From Setaria digitata (Eukaryota > Nematoda > Chromadorea > Rhabditida > Setariidae): DNA of 64,000 nucleotides. The DNA is taken from contig RCAB01000229.1 in the NCBI GenBank assembly GCA_003640385.1, positions 34,231-98,230 on the forward strand. Direction: 5' to 3'. Position 1 is the stretch's first letter; each line of letters begins with the position of its first letter. The notes under the pieces are model-generated. The model was not told the DNA's origin. It searched no databases and saw nothing but the letters and a program-made list of their open reading frames with translations. The position numbers and the translations under genes were made by a program. Positions 39,214 through 49,852 of the stretch are shown here, one piece after another.

Positions 39214-40293
39214 TTACATAATAACATCAGGTTCAAATACACTACTTGAAATAGTTTTACACGGCAAAACTCGTGCACCATTTAGATACAGCTCATCCTC
39301 TACAGTAACATCATCACCAAGAACAGAAGTATTGTCGATTCTGACCCAACGTCCAATTGTACATTTCCTACCAATAATACTACCATTTATCCAACTGTGA
39401 CTTTTTATGACACAATTGGAGAGTATTGTTGAATCTCGTAAACAAACACCATCATAAATTTGTACACCAGAGCCAATGATAACATTTGGCCCAATAATAC
39501 ATCCCTGTCCTATTTGTGCCGTACGATGGATCATTGCAATCTCTTCTACACTTATTTCACTACTAAGCACTTCTGATTGTTTTCGATGTAAAAATTGTAG
39601 ATATAATCGTGTACCATTAAGAAAATCTCTTGGTTGTCCGATGCTCATCCAAAAATCATCAAGAATAAATGCATAAAGTGTTCCGATTTTAGCCATTTGT
39701 GGAAAAATTTCTTTCTCCATTGATGTTGGTCGTAATGTTATACGCTTTAATACATTTGATGATAGAACATATAAACCAGCATTGATATTATTACCTATAT
39801 ATTCCAGTGGTTTCTCCACAAATCGTTCAATTTTGCCTGTTTTCTCATCAAAAATACAAACACCATATTTACTAGGTTCTGTCACTTTGCTTACTGCAAT
39901 GGTACCTTCATGCTGATGACACTGATGAAAATCAATCATTTGACGAAATGGAAAATTACAAATGATATCAGAATTGATAACAAGGAACGATTCGTTATCA
40001 TCAAAAAATTTTTTAGCTAGTAACAATGCTCCAGCTGTACCAAGTGGCTCATTTTCCACGGAAAAATGCACCGCGATATTCCAGTGCTTTGCTTGCTTTG
40101 CTATTTCATCTTCCAAAATTTTCGCATGATAACTAACTGCCAAAATAACGGTATCCACATTAGCAGCTACCAATGCTTCCATCTGATGGAATATTATCGG
40201 TCTATTGGCAAATTCAATCAGTGATTTAGGTTGAGTTAGGGTTAAAGGTCGTAGACGAGTACCATAGCCACCAATCAAAATTAATGCCTTCAT
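39214..40293 (-). CDS. GMPPB: GMPPB, mannose-1-phosphate guanylyltransferase beta, single exon
   Basis: A continuous 359-aa frame matches GDP-mannose pyrophosphorylase B (human 360 aa) from end to end. It makes GDP-mannose from mannose-1-phosphate and GTP in the cytosol, feeding N-glycans, dolichol-P-mannose, GPI anchors and O-mannosylation. The nucleotidyltransferase signature is at the N-terminus (LIGGYGTRLRPLTLTQPKSL). It is followed by NEPLGTAGALLLA, VINSDI, RFVEKP and INAGLYVL. The C-terminal third is a left-handed beta-helix of hexapeptide repeats (IGQGCIIGPNVIIGSGVQI...CVIKSHSWINGSIIGRKCTI). The ATG at 40293 is the first in frame and lies 12 nt after a TTTGAACAG acceptor, suggesting trans-splicing. 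The absence of introns stands out against its intron-dense neighbours and could reflect an old retrocopy or intron loss. Confidence 0.95.
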   Translation of the reverse strand: MKALILIGGYGTRLRPLTLTQPKSLIEFANRPIIFHQMEALVAANVDTVILAVSYHAKILEDEIAKQAKHWNIAVHFSVENEPLGTAGALLLAKKFFDDNESFLVINSDIICNFPFRQMIDFHQCHQHEGTIAVSKVTEPSKYGVCIFDEKTGKIERFVEKPLEYIGNNINAGLYVLSSNVLKRITLRPTSMEKEIFPQMAKIGTLYAFILDDFWMSIGQPRDFLNGTRLYLQFLHRKQSEVLSSEISVEEIAMIHRTAQIGQGCIIGPNVIIGSGVQIYDGVCLRDSTILSNCVIKSHSWINGSIIGRKCTIGRWVRIDNTSVLGDDVTVEDELYLNGARVLPCKTISSSVFEPDVIM

Positions 40294-40584
40294 AATCTTT
40301 TTATCCTGTTCAAAGTAGCAATTATTAATAATAAATACATTATCATCATTATTTTTCCATACAAAATGACAAATAAAATTATGCGAAAAAAAAAAAGGAA
40401 AGATGAAAAAAAAAAAAAAAAACCCATTCCATTCTATTATTTTATTAACATCCAAGGATTGATTACTTGCTAATAAAACAGAAAACTTCTTCTATGTGAG
40501 AAATTTAAATCAATATGAGAATGTGCGGAAGAGCAAGAAACTTAAATAACAAATATAAATTGATTGCATAAAATTGTGCAAATA

Positions 40585-40641
<57 letters not shown>

Positions 40642-41469
40642 ACACACATGTATATATATATATGTAATAGAAATATATTTATATTCGTATTTCGTCGTAT
40701 TAAAATATTTCATGTGAAATTTGCAGTAATATTATTCCTTTTCACTGACTGGATCAATTCCAATTATAGTTTTTTTTTCTCCTCATTTTAACATAAATAC
40801 AATCAGTAAGATGGGAATGAGAGAATTATGAAATTTATTTAAAAATAAAGATTTTTCCATCATCAGATTGTCAGTTTATCAGGGATTTTTAATCTCTAAA
40901 CTTATCAATTAATCATTTAATAATCTATCACACTATCAATTCATGATGAATGGGTATAATTTATGTTTACTTTTTTTCATTTATTAAAGTTTATTTTGCT
41001 ATAAAATTTATCTAAAGCAAATATCGTTCATTGATTTTTTTTTTTTTTTTCTTTGCAAATTATTCTTTTCAGAATAGATCTCTTGAAATTTCATATCGCG
41101 TCGTTGTTATTGCTCGCTTTTATGGATTGCAATCTGTCGGCCTTCTCCTCTCCTTCTGCTCTTACAGATAGTTCGTTTGAAATTGTGTAGCATAAATTTC
41201 TGAAACTGATAATTAGTGTTAATTTAGTGATAAGTTCATAATGAGCGATGAAAATTACTCTTCAAAAATATGGCGTGTTTTATATAGAACTCAATAAATT
41301 TACCTCTTTTCTTTTTCAGTACAATACAAATATTACTACTATCTTTTATTATTTGTCGATGAAGATGCATTATCTTTTGGAAATTTTTAAACGTTATACT
41401 TTGTTGATCATTTTTTTTTCTCTCTTTTTTTTTTTCTTTTTTTTTTTTCAGAAAGTATTTATCTGAAAG
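40294..41469. other. Divergent intergenic region between GMPPB and CWC25
   Basis: About 1.2 kb between two divergently transcribed genes, so it should hold both promoters. It contains the CA/TA microsatellite, homopolymer runs and no protein-like frame. I searched it for a CWC25 N-terminal exon (an N-K-K-S-W-H-P-type motif) and saw none. Confidence 0.6.
40589..40664. repeat. (CA)n microsatellite followed by (TA)n
   Basis: About 30 CA units with one CAGACA interruption run into six TA units, all within the divergent GMPPB/CWC25 intergenic region. Confidence 0.92.
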
Positions 41470-43238
41470 ATGACGGAAAAAGAAAAAGGCGACCGGCAAC
41501 TTGCATGGATTTATGAAGGCACGAAATCGTTGGTTAATCGAGAGGATTATCTGCTTGGCAAAAGGGTATCATCATTTGTTTGATAGTTTATGAAGTGAAT
41601 TTGCTAACAGTTTGTTTTAATTTTCTAACAATCAGTTTGGTATAATCATAATGAAATCATTATTTAGGTCGACAAAAACTTCGAGCTTTACTCTGATGCT
41701 GTCGTCAAGGAAAAAGAAAGCGGAATTGAGGCTGTAGAAAAGCCGAAACGCCATATAAATGATACCTCTTCTTCTAAGACGTCAAATTTAGGAGTTGATA
41801 TTGTGAGAACCGAAGACCCATTAGTGGCAATCAAGGTTGTATGTTTAATGGTACTTCTAAATCTACACTGTGAATAATTCGTCAATAAGTTGTTAGTGCC
41901 AATGAAGATTTAATTTTTAGATGAGGGAGGAAAGGGTATGGCAAGAAAAGATGGAGAATCCATTGGTTCAGTTGCGGATGCAAAAACTGATGAAAAAAGT
42001 AATGGAAAAACGGGAAAAGAAGCGATTGAAAAAACTAAAGAAGTTGGAAAAAAAGGAGAAGAAATTTAAGCACAGCGCTGATATCAGTGAGGACGTTGAA
42101 CATACTGAGGTGGAACTGGTTATTCCTAATCTTTTTTTTTTTTAACCATATCAAATATTTTGACCAAAATATAATCATTTGTAGAAAACTGAACGGAAAT
42201 TTGACGGTGAGAAATGTGCTGCGACTTCTTCATTATCACCAGAAATAAAGTTGGCGAAAGTTCGTTGTTTTGAATTTTTTGCTACGATTTTCTCGAGTAT
42301 ATAATGTGCAAAATTCTGCATGACCACTGGAACGCTTGCTAACGCGGAATCCTAAAACATCATTTCGAACTTTTCCCGATTTGTTTACCCAACCTTTTTC
42401 TCGAGTATTCCGACGGAAGTATATAAACTCTTCCTCACTGACCAGAAGGCCAAAACAAATTCTTGATTTTTAGGGAAAGCGAAAAGAACATCTGCAAAGA
42501 GATACTCATATTCCGGAGCACTTGCGACCAAAATATGTAAGTTATATTAGAAGTACCATTTGCTGTTACTTCACTTCTTCGCTTAATTATCCGTACTTTT
42601 CTACATTTAGGATTCAACGTCAGAAAGTGATGATAGCCAGGACGAAAGTAAAGAGGCTTACAAGAAAGCAAAAACAGAGTACGGTTTGGTAAAATCAAAA
42701 GAAAAAGCACGAAGTAAGGAAGAAGTAGTCAGTCCATATAAGAACCTGCCGAAGAAACATCAAGCAGAGCCTTACAAGGTTTGAATTAGTAATAATTCCT
42801 GCTTTCACCTTTCATGTCCACAATTCAGGTGTTTTTTGCAGAGGTCGGAAAGGCGTCAGCTAACGGAAGAGGAAATGGAAAAAAAACGTACAGAAATGCT
42901 AGAAAATGCAAATTGGAGAGATGAAGTTCGGAAGAAAAACATCAGAAGAAACACGGAGCGGGACGAGGAAGAAAGTCGAAGAAACGAAGGCAAGACGGCT
43001 AATTTCATCAGGTTGTCCTTAAGTGCTTCCCTTTTATGACACAAGGATAAAATGTGATTGTGGAGGGTGCTCACATTGCGTTGAATTTTTTTTTTTTTTT
43101 TTTTTCAACAGAAAGCGTTTCAGACCAATGTTGAACAATGCAGCATCAACGATGACTGTAGAACAACAATTGAAGAGTCATAGAGGAGGACTGCAACGTA
43201 CCATTGGATTTGCTGAAGGTAAGTTTGTAAAGCGATGA
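41470..43238 (+). CDS. CWC25: CWC25 (CCDC49) pre-mRNA splicing factor, N-terminally short
   Basis: Eight exons join in frame: 41470-41565, 41668-41835, 41921-42118, 42185-42259, 42474-42536, 42611-42778, 42842-43011, 43112-43238, giving about 354 aa. The start region (LAWIYEGTKSLVNREDYLLG) aligns with the LDWMYQGP...VNRDEYLLG block of CWC25. A VRTEDPLVAIK segment follows, then a Lys/Glu-rich coiled region. The C-terminal block reads LTEEEMEKKRTEMLENANWR, and the protein ends LQRTIGFAEGKFVKR. CWC25 joins the activated spliceosome for the first transesterification. The family's first ~70 residues, the CIR_N domain (KKSWHP...), are absent. The exon carrying the ATG begins at a strong TTTTTTTTCAG acceptor (41451), and an in-frame TGA at 41464-41466 blocks any extension through that exon. 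A weaker internal acceptor (GAAAG just before the ATG) could in principle restore an upstream exon, but no such exon was seen. Confidence 0.85.
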
Positions 43239-43784
43239 TATTATTTCTGCCATCCTCATTCCTCTATAGCCTTTTCGTGTGCGCCATACTATGTTCTTTT
43301 CACGTAGCATTGTATAAATTTTTATATTTCCGAAATAACGGGTCAACACACGGCAGAACGCAATTCCATTCAAAAAAGCACCTACAAAACTGATGATGAA
43401 TATAGGGAGGACCACCAACTGCTCCTTTAAAACATCTGGCAAAAAAACTAGATCACCGTAAAACCCATGCCAAAACGGTAAAGGAGTAATACTCGACTAA
43501 ACAAAAGAAAATCATAAACTCTAATATGTAATAAACAGCAGGGAATAACCCAGAAATTCACCAGGACCCCTAACCAGTTTCACTATCTCACCGAGTCAGA
43601 AAATCACATATTTTTGAACTCGTGACTTCCAAACCTTGTACATCATAACGCATTTATTAACTCTGTCAACAACACACATAATTTGCAGTACTGGAGTAAT
43701 ACACATGATTCCAGCAAACGCCATTGCCCAACATAAATATACAAAATCAGGCAGAGATCAATTTCAGGTCAACATGATCCATAA
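43239..43784. other. Convergent intergenic region between CWC25 and H4
   Basis: About 0.55 kb holding the 3' UTR of CWC25 and the 3' flank of H4. Composition is ordinary and no gene or repeat was seen. Confidence 0.6.
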
Positions 43785-43815
43785 ATTTGTGGCCCTAAAG
43801 AGGGCCGTTGGGTTT
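43785..43815 (-). terminator. Histone H4 mRNA 3' stem-loop
   Basis: On the minus strand a 6-bp GGCCCT/AGGGCC stem with a CTTT loop (core 43791-43806) sits 57 nt after the H4 stop. It is flanked by the CCAACG and ACAAAT words shared by all five histone genes here. It is the SLBP/U7-type processing signal of replication-dependent, non-polyadenylated histone mRNA. Confidence 0.93.
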
Positions 43816-43862
43816 GTGTGCACAGAATATGTACACCACTGAATTGTTGGGTGATCCTTCAT

Positions 43863-44177
<315 letters not shown>

Positions 44178-44248
44178 TCAATCACTGTTCGATCCGCTGC
44201 ACACAGAAGAATTGGATAAATTTAAACTTCTCCACTCCCCAATTTGCC

Positions 44249-44256
44249 TATTTATA
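44249..44256 (-). promoter_or_regulatory. H4 TATA box
   Basis: TATAAATA on the minus strand, about 75 bp upstream of the H4 ATG. An upstream CCACGCCCA word near 44330 matches the H2A/H2B promoter. Confidence 0.8.
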
Positions 44257-44339
44257 ATGATCGCCTAGACAACCACACCGGGACTCCTCCCGCATGGACA
44301 CACCCATAAGAGCGCGAGATCTTGCAGACCACGCCCATG

Positions 44340-46739
44340 AAATAATGGAGGGAAATTTGCTAGCACAAACATAAAACGAACCACAGCACCTACCCCGGAG
44401 ACTACCGGGATGTCTCGGAAGATATTATCGGGACATCTCAGGTGTTTAGTAGCAATGGATCGATTAAGTTATTGATCTAATGTATACTTAATCTGGCGAA
44501 TTGCTGATTACTCTGCAACTCTTCTGGAATGCATTTGCCATTTAAATCGATTCACTTCACTTATTTGGCCAGAAGAGTAGAGAGGGAAAGTCTCGAATAA
44601 TATGAATATCTTGAATTACTCATTGATGTTTGTTTCATACATCATTAGATGTATATTACTCAATTGTCATCAATTTAATATTTATTTTCTTTTTATTTAA
44701 AATTCATTTACTATTTTTATCACATGTTTCATTCAAAACGAAATCACACTCAGTTACCTTTCTTACCTTCCTCATTTAAGTATACCTACGTATGTCATGT
44801 AATTTTACTCATTTAAAATGAAACTAAATCCATTCATTCACTGTCCCCTCATCTGTCTTTATTCCAGTATAATTATATACATCATATAATTATTACTCAT
44901 TTACAGTTCCTTTCTTTGTTTTATTCGTATTTATTCTCTCAATTTTTACCTAATTGTTCATCTACTTATTGTATTTTCTTACTTCTTTACTATTTCCACA
45001 TCGGTGAATTGAATGGAAAATATCATTTGTTGAATAAAATCATATTTTTATTCCTGTTTCGCCGGGTTCCTTAAACTGATGCAATTGGAAAATGGATCAA
45101 CCATTTCGGGATTTCACTATATGAATACAGTAAGCAACGGAGGCTACTGTAAAGATTATCAAAAGACGAAATACTGTTCCCTTTTTTTTGTGAGAAAATA
45201 AAATCTACACAATAGCTGGAGATGCTTATTGCGTGTCACTTATCGAACCTGGGAAGCAATATTGCGACAAAAATAATGCATCCTTTATTCGTACCCAAAA
45301 AGTAATATTTTCTGCTCCTCCGTACTACCGCATCAAAACTGTATGCCAAGAGCTTGCTTTTGTATTGCACTTTTCTGCTACTATACATTTACATTAATTA
45401 AATACTAACTACATTTACAATAAATAATCCTAATTGCAAGAATTAAGAATTCCCAGTCTTTTTCTTTTTTCTAGTTTTTCTTTTTTTTTTTTTCCTAACT
45501 CCCAATCTTTATAATGAAGCGAATGGAACATGGAATGGCTTCCATTTTTCCTAGTATCAGAATAGACGCTTCTATCGCTGGAAAATTCTTCGACCGGCGT
45601 AAACACAAAGACCGATGGTAAGTAGGCTAATGGAGTATCACAAACTTATGCTAACTGCTAGACTGAAAAACTCATCAGTTAGTAACTAATAAGCTTAGTT
45701 TTCAACCAGCTTAAAGTTTTTTCTCATCACAACCCACAAAATACGATCATGTTTTCCGTGTCATGTTAGTGGATAAAAATACAGAAATGATTGTCAACAA
45801 GGTAAATCAAAGGCAGGTATTTCCGAAAATTTACATTCTCTTTAAATTTGAAAGTTCCAATTTGACATTCATAATTCAATCTTTAACGCATCACACTTGT
45901 CTCTAATGATTTTAAAATTAATTTATACACTTCCCGCCAATTCTTTTCTTTTGCTGCATAAACGTAGTGAAATAATTTCGGCTTTTCTGTGCATCACTTG
46001 AGAGTTGGCAGTCCTTTGATGAAGCATTTCATTTTTACAGTAGCCCATTCAACAGATGCGCTATCCTTAAAATTACAATTTTAATCTTTGATTCGCCCAC
46101 ACAACCGATCAAAATAACGATTCACTCCTGGCCAACTGCTGACAACAGATGAAGGAGGAGAAACTTCTGCAAAATTCAATAATTTGTTAACGTAAACATG
46201 TCATCGTTTTTTTTTTTTTTTTCTCAACAAGCTCCCAAAACTACATTGTCTTTGAAAACTACGGGAAACCTAGCCATTGCAAATACCATGTCAAATTTGT
46301 TTTACTGGAGGAGAAATCCAATGCATTTCATCGATAACTAGCTTTCAAAGGTCAATGCATTACAGTTCCCTTAGTCGGTCCATAACACGCACTACACATC
46401 TGTTATCAAGCCCATGTCTGACAAGAAAAAAACACCTTGCTTAGAAGGCAAGCAACTCCGACAAAACTCACGTTACACGTCCGATATCACTGTGAATTGA
46501 TAGTGCTGCGGGAAATAAAAACAAGCAACTACGGCAAGCTTCATAAACGTACCGAACTTAAATTACGTCTGAACAACATACACTCAACATAAACTTTTAT
46601 TCCATCAAAATTTACAATTCACAAACATTTCAAATTACTTCAATCTCCAAATACAACATGAGCACAGAGCACTGGACACTTTTAGATACTTTAGATACCA
46701 ACCCTTTAAAAACCATCCTAGGGATAACCATGACTCATC
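44340..46739. other. Intergenic DNA within the histone cluster (H4 to H2B)
   Basis: 2.4 kb between the H4 promoter and the 3' end of H2B. It shows no protein-like frame and no second histone copy. Short poly(T) runs occur near 45480 and 46210. I saw no 5S rRNA or spliced-leader gene. Confidence 0.55.
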
Positions 46740-46740
46740 C

Positions 46741-46772
46741 ATTTGTGGCCCTAAAGAGGACCGTTGGGTTTT
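46741..46772 (-). terminator. Histone H2B mRNA 3' stem-loop
   Basis: Core 46747-46762: GGTCCT-CTTT-AGGGCC on the minus strand, 51 nt after the H2B stop. Position 3 of the stem forms a G:U-type pair, unlike the other four genes. The flanking CCAACG and ACAAAT words are conserved. Confidence 0.9.
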
Positions 46773-46812
46773 TGGACGTTTCAAACGACATCCGGGAAGT
46801 GCTTACACTTCC

Positions 46813-47181
46813 TCACTTTGAACTAGTATACTTCGTGACCGCTTTTGTGCCTTCCGAAACAGCATGTTTAGCCAGTTCACCAGGTAGAATAAGCCGTACG
46901 GCTGTTTGAATTTCACGTGATGAAATTGTTGAACGTTTGTTGTAATGAGCCAAACGACTTGCTTCCGCCGCAATACGTTCGAAAACATCATTAACGAACG
47001 AATTCATAATAGACATGGCCTTCGATGAAATACCTGTATCAGGATGCACCTGTTTCAGGACACGATAAATATACGCCGAGTACGATTCCTTTCGTCGACT
47101 TCGTCTTTTCTTATCACCACTTCGTGGTTTATGCGACTTCGCTGCTTTCTTTGCTCCTTTTGCTGACGGCTTCGGTGGCAT
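46813..47181 (-). CDS. H2B: Histone H2B
   Basis: A 122-aa intronless frame. A Lys-rich tail ([20 protein letters not shown]) is followed by the H2B fold from [20 protein letters not shown] to the AVTKYTSSK terminus, including the lysine that is ubiquitinated in other species. It is transcribed divergently from H2A, with 294 bp between the two start codons. It lies within the nucleosome core as the H2A partner. Confidence 0.98.
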   Translation of the reverse strand: MPPKPSAKGAKKAAKSHKPRSGDKKRRSRRKESYSAYIYRVLKQVHPDTGISSKAMSIMNSFVNDVFERIAAEASRLAHYNKRSTISSREIQTAVRLILPGELAKHAVSEGTKAVTKYTSSK

Positions 47182-47475
47182 TGCTTCCCTCTTCGACTAA
47201 GAACTAAAAGGCAAACAACAAGTAAAAGCTCGAATACACTTCTCACAGAACAGAGTCTCAGCCTACTCGTTACCCTATTTATATCCTTCAGTTGAAGCGC
47301 CATTACCCTAAACCACGCCTACTTTTCCCGCCAAGTCAAATAAATAACTGGGCGTGGCTTAGTTGTTGGCTCGACTTATTGAAGGGTATAAATAGGAGTG
47401 AAAAAGGATAGAGTTAATCATCTTAGTTTTGTTGACGTCAGTGGTCTAAGAGCTCTACACTAGGACTCGACGAAA
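47182..47475. promoter_or_regulatory. Bidirectional H2B/H2A promoter
   Basis: This 294-bp spacer holds two outward-facing TATAAATA boxes (47276-47283 minus for H2B, 47387-47394 plus for H2A). Between them CCACGCCTA and GGGCGTGG lie as inverted copies around a central TTTTCCCGCCAA (47323-47334). The near-symmetric design suggests equal output of the H2A and H2B partners. The CCCGCC word resembles an E2F-type site; binding is inferred. Confidence 0.85.
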
Positions 47476-47856
47476 ATGTCTGGCCGTGGTAAAGGTGGTA
47501 AGGCGAAATCTTCTGGTAAGGCTAAATCGCGCTCCTCACGTGCTGGCTTACAATTTCCTGTTGGCCGAATCCATCGAAAATTACGCAAAGGTAATTATGC
47601 TGAACGTGTTGGTGCTGGTGCACCGGTATATCTAGCTGCTGTATTGGAATATCTCGCGGCTGAAGTACTGGAATTGGCTGGCAACGCTGCACGTGACAAC
47701 AAGAAGACGCGAATCAATCCGCGCCATCTTCAATTGGCAGTTCGCAACGACGAGGAACTGAACAAACTATTAGCCGGTGTGACGATCTCCCAAGGTGGTG
47801 TCTTACCAAATATCCAGGCTGTACTTCTCCCGAAGAAAACTGCTGAGAAGGCGTAA
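47476..47856 (+). CDS. H2A: Histone H2A (canonical)
   Basis: A 126-aa intronless frame: [20 protein letters not shown] tail, [30 protein letters not shown] core, acidic-patch region [14 protein letters not shown], and end [10 protein letters not shown]. There is no C-terminal SQ motif, so it is not an H2A.X form, and it has no H2A.Z features. It is paired head to head with H2B. A 3' stem-loop follows the stop by 28 nt. Confidence 0.98.
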   Translation: MSGRGKGGKAKSSGKAKSRSSRAGLQFPVGRIHRKLRKGNYAERVGAGAPVYLAAVLEYLAAEVLELAGNAARDNKKTRINPRHLQLAVRNDEELNKLLAGVTISQGGVLPNIQAVLLPKKTAEKA

Positions 47857-47874
47857 AATCTCGATCTACGCTTG

Positions 47875-47908
47875 GAAACCCAACGGCCCTCATTAGGGCC
47901 ACAAATCT
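47875..47908 (+). terminator. Histone H2A mRNA 3' stem-loop
   Basis: Core 47885-47900: GGCCCT-CATT-AGGGCC. The loop (CATT) differs from the CTTT and CTTA loops of the other four genes. AACCCAAC precedes and ACAAAT follows. Confidence 0.93.
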
Positions 47909-49238
47909 ATGAATCGTGCTGTACTCATGTTGGATCTAATTATTTATTTGTATTATATCGTCTTCTGGATCCAACTCATCTGTAAATAAGGACACTGGTG
48001 GGCGTTGGCGTCTCTATTACCTGTGCAAAACTGGGGGGGGGAGGGGAGGGGTATGGAGGGTAGTCCAAGGATTATATCGTTATGCATTTATATGGTTCAA
48101 TAAACAATGGTTAAATAAATAAATGTGTTGTATATGTATGCAGATTGTACTGTGTGTTCCTGAAGTTACGGTTGAGGCACGTGAGGGATTCCTTTTCCTC
48201 GCAGTGCAAGTCTCGGGGGGAATTCTGAGTCTACGTCAAATCATGTCAGACCTGATTCCGATATCTGGAGTACGGGCCCCAACTCTCTGAGAGTCATGGG
48301 AGGACGTAGAACACTGTAGGGGGGAGAAGTCGAGACTTACCACTATCACGACCAACTCCAGCACTGGGGGTGTTTGGTCAACGAAAAATGCCTCCTTCAC
48401 TGCTGTGGGAATCCTTGCAAAAAAAAATTTATTCAACAAGTTGCTACAGTTACAATATAGTAAAAATATCAAGCACCAAATACATCTAGAACACAGATAA
48501 CCGACTGCGTTGAGCAACGCATTATATTTATGGTAAGTAAATGGGGTTTGCTAGTCCCACCAACCTACATGGGTCAGTCAGGCCATGGAACAGATGAGGT
48601 ACATGGAAGAGATAATGGGGAAAGTCTAGCCAGGTTCCGCTGGTCATCTCAAGGGAGCGAATCTCGATCAATAAAGTGAATAACGAACAAGAGGTCAGTA
48701 AGGAATGTTTAGTTTTATACACAAAGATAAGCCAAAAATCACATTGCGCCTTTGCTTCTCCACATAACTTCCGGTACACCAATGTCCAGGGAACAAATCA
48801 AATCAGTGTTCGAGATGGTAGGACGCGGTCATCTGATTTCTCGTCGGGCAACTCAAAATGAAACGCAGCAAACGTGTCGTGATTACGTTCAAACTATATC
48901 CAGGTCTCATCTTCCCATCTCCTATACGACTCAAGACTAGAGTCTTGTTTTTAAAGCCACTGAAAACTGAAACCCAAAATCGAAATATACAAGCACACAT
49001 TTGTGCCCCAACACCTAAGGGAAAAGGAATCTATGAACCTACATTCACAACCACATGGCGCACGCATCGCCGCACCTCACAGGATACTTGCAGTGTTATG
49101 AAACCTTACTCCACTTTAGGTCCCAAACTCCCACTTTCATCAACTCCCAATTATGTCCGGCGCCCAAGTGTACTGGAAAGCGCGTCACTCACTATCCACA
49201 TATAAGGGTTGCAAGACTCTCCGGGGTTACATGACTCA
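47909..49238. other. Intergenic DNA within the histone cluster (H2A to H3)
   Basis: 1.3 kb of mixed composition, more GC-rich than most of the window. It contains a strong G-run cluster near 48033-48060. A 115-codon open frame at 48858-49205 (+) has no recognisable motif and no gene context, so I do not call it a gene. No RNA gene was recognised. Confidence 0.5.
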
Positions 49239-49241
49239 TGA

Positions 49242-49273
49242 AATTGTGGCCCTTAAGAGGGCCGTTGGGTTTG
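49242..49273 (-). terminator. Histone H3 mRNA 3' stem-loop
   Basis: Core 49248-49263: GGCCCT-CTTA-AGGGCC on the minus strand, 55 nt after the H3 stop, with the same flanks as the other histone genes. Confidence 0.93.
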
Positions 49274-49317
49274 GGAGACAATTGATTGGTAGACAGCTCC
49301 CAAAGGTCATTTCCATT

Positions 49318-49749
<432 letters not shown>

Positions 49750-49823
49750 TTACTAGCAGATAGAGACGACGCAGTTACGGCACAAAAGTGGAAGTGAATG
49801 CTTTACAGCTGCTAAGGGGCCCC

Positions 49824-49852
49824 TTTTTATAGGCTGCCAGTTTCCCGCCAAA
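49824..49852 (-). promoter_or_regulatory. H3 core promoter: TATA box plus TTGGCGGGA element
   Basis: On the minus strand TTTGGCGGGAAA (49841-49852) lies 9 bp upstream of TATAAAAA (49824-49831). The same element-TATA arrangement occurs at H1. Confidence 0.8.

Noticed and set aside
40294..40455. N-terminal extension of GMPPB (in-frame up to 40455)
   Set aside because: No ATG exists in the extension; it translates A/T runs into Phe and has no family counterpart. The ATG at 40293 matches the family start.
48858..49205. 115-codon open frame between H2A and H3
   Set aside because: No motif, no acceptor or TATA signal; consistent with chance in a less AT-rich spacer.
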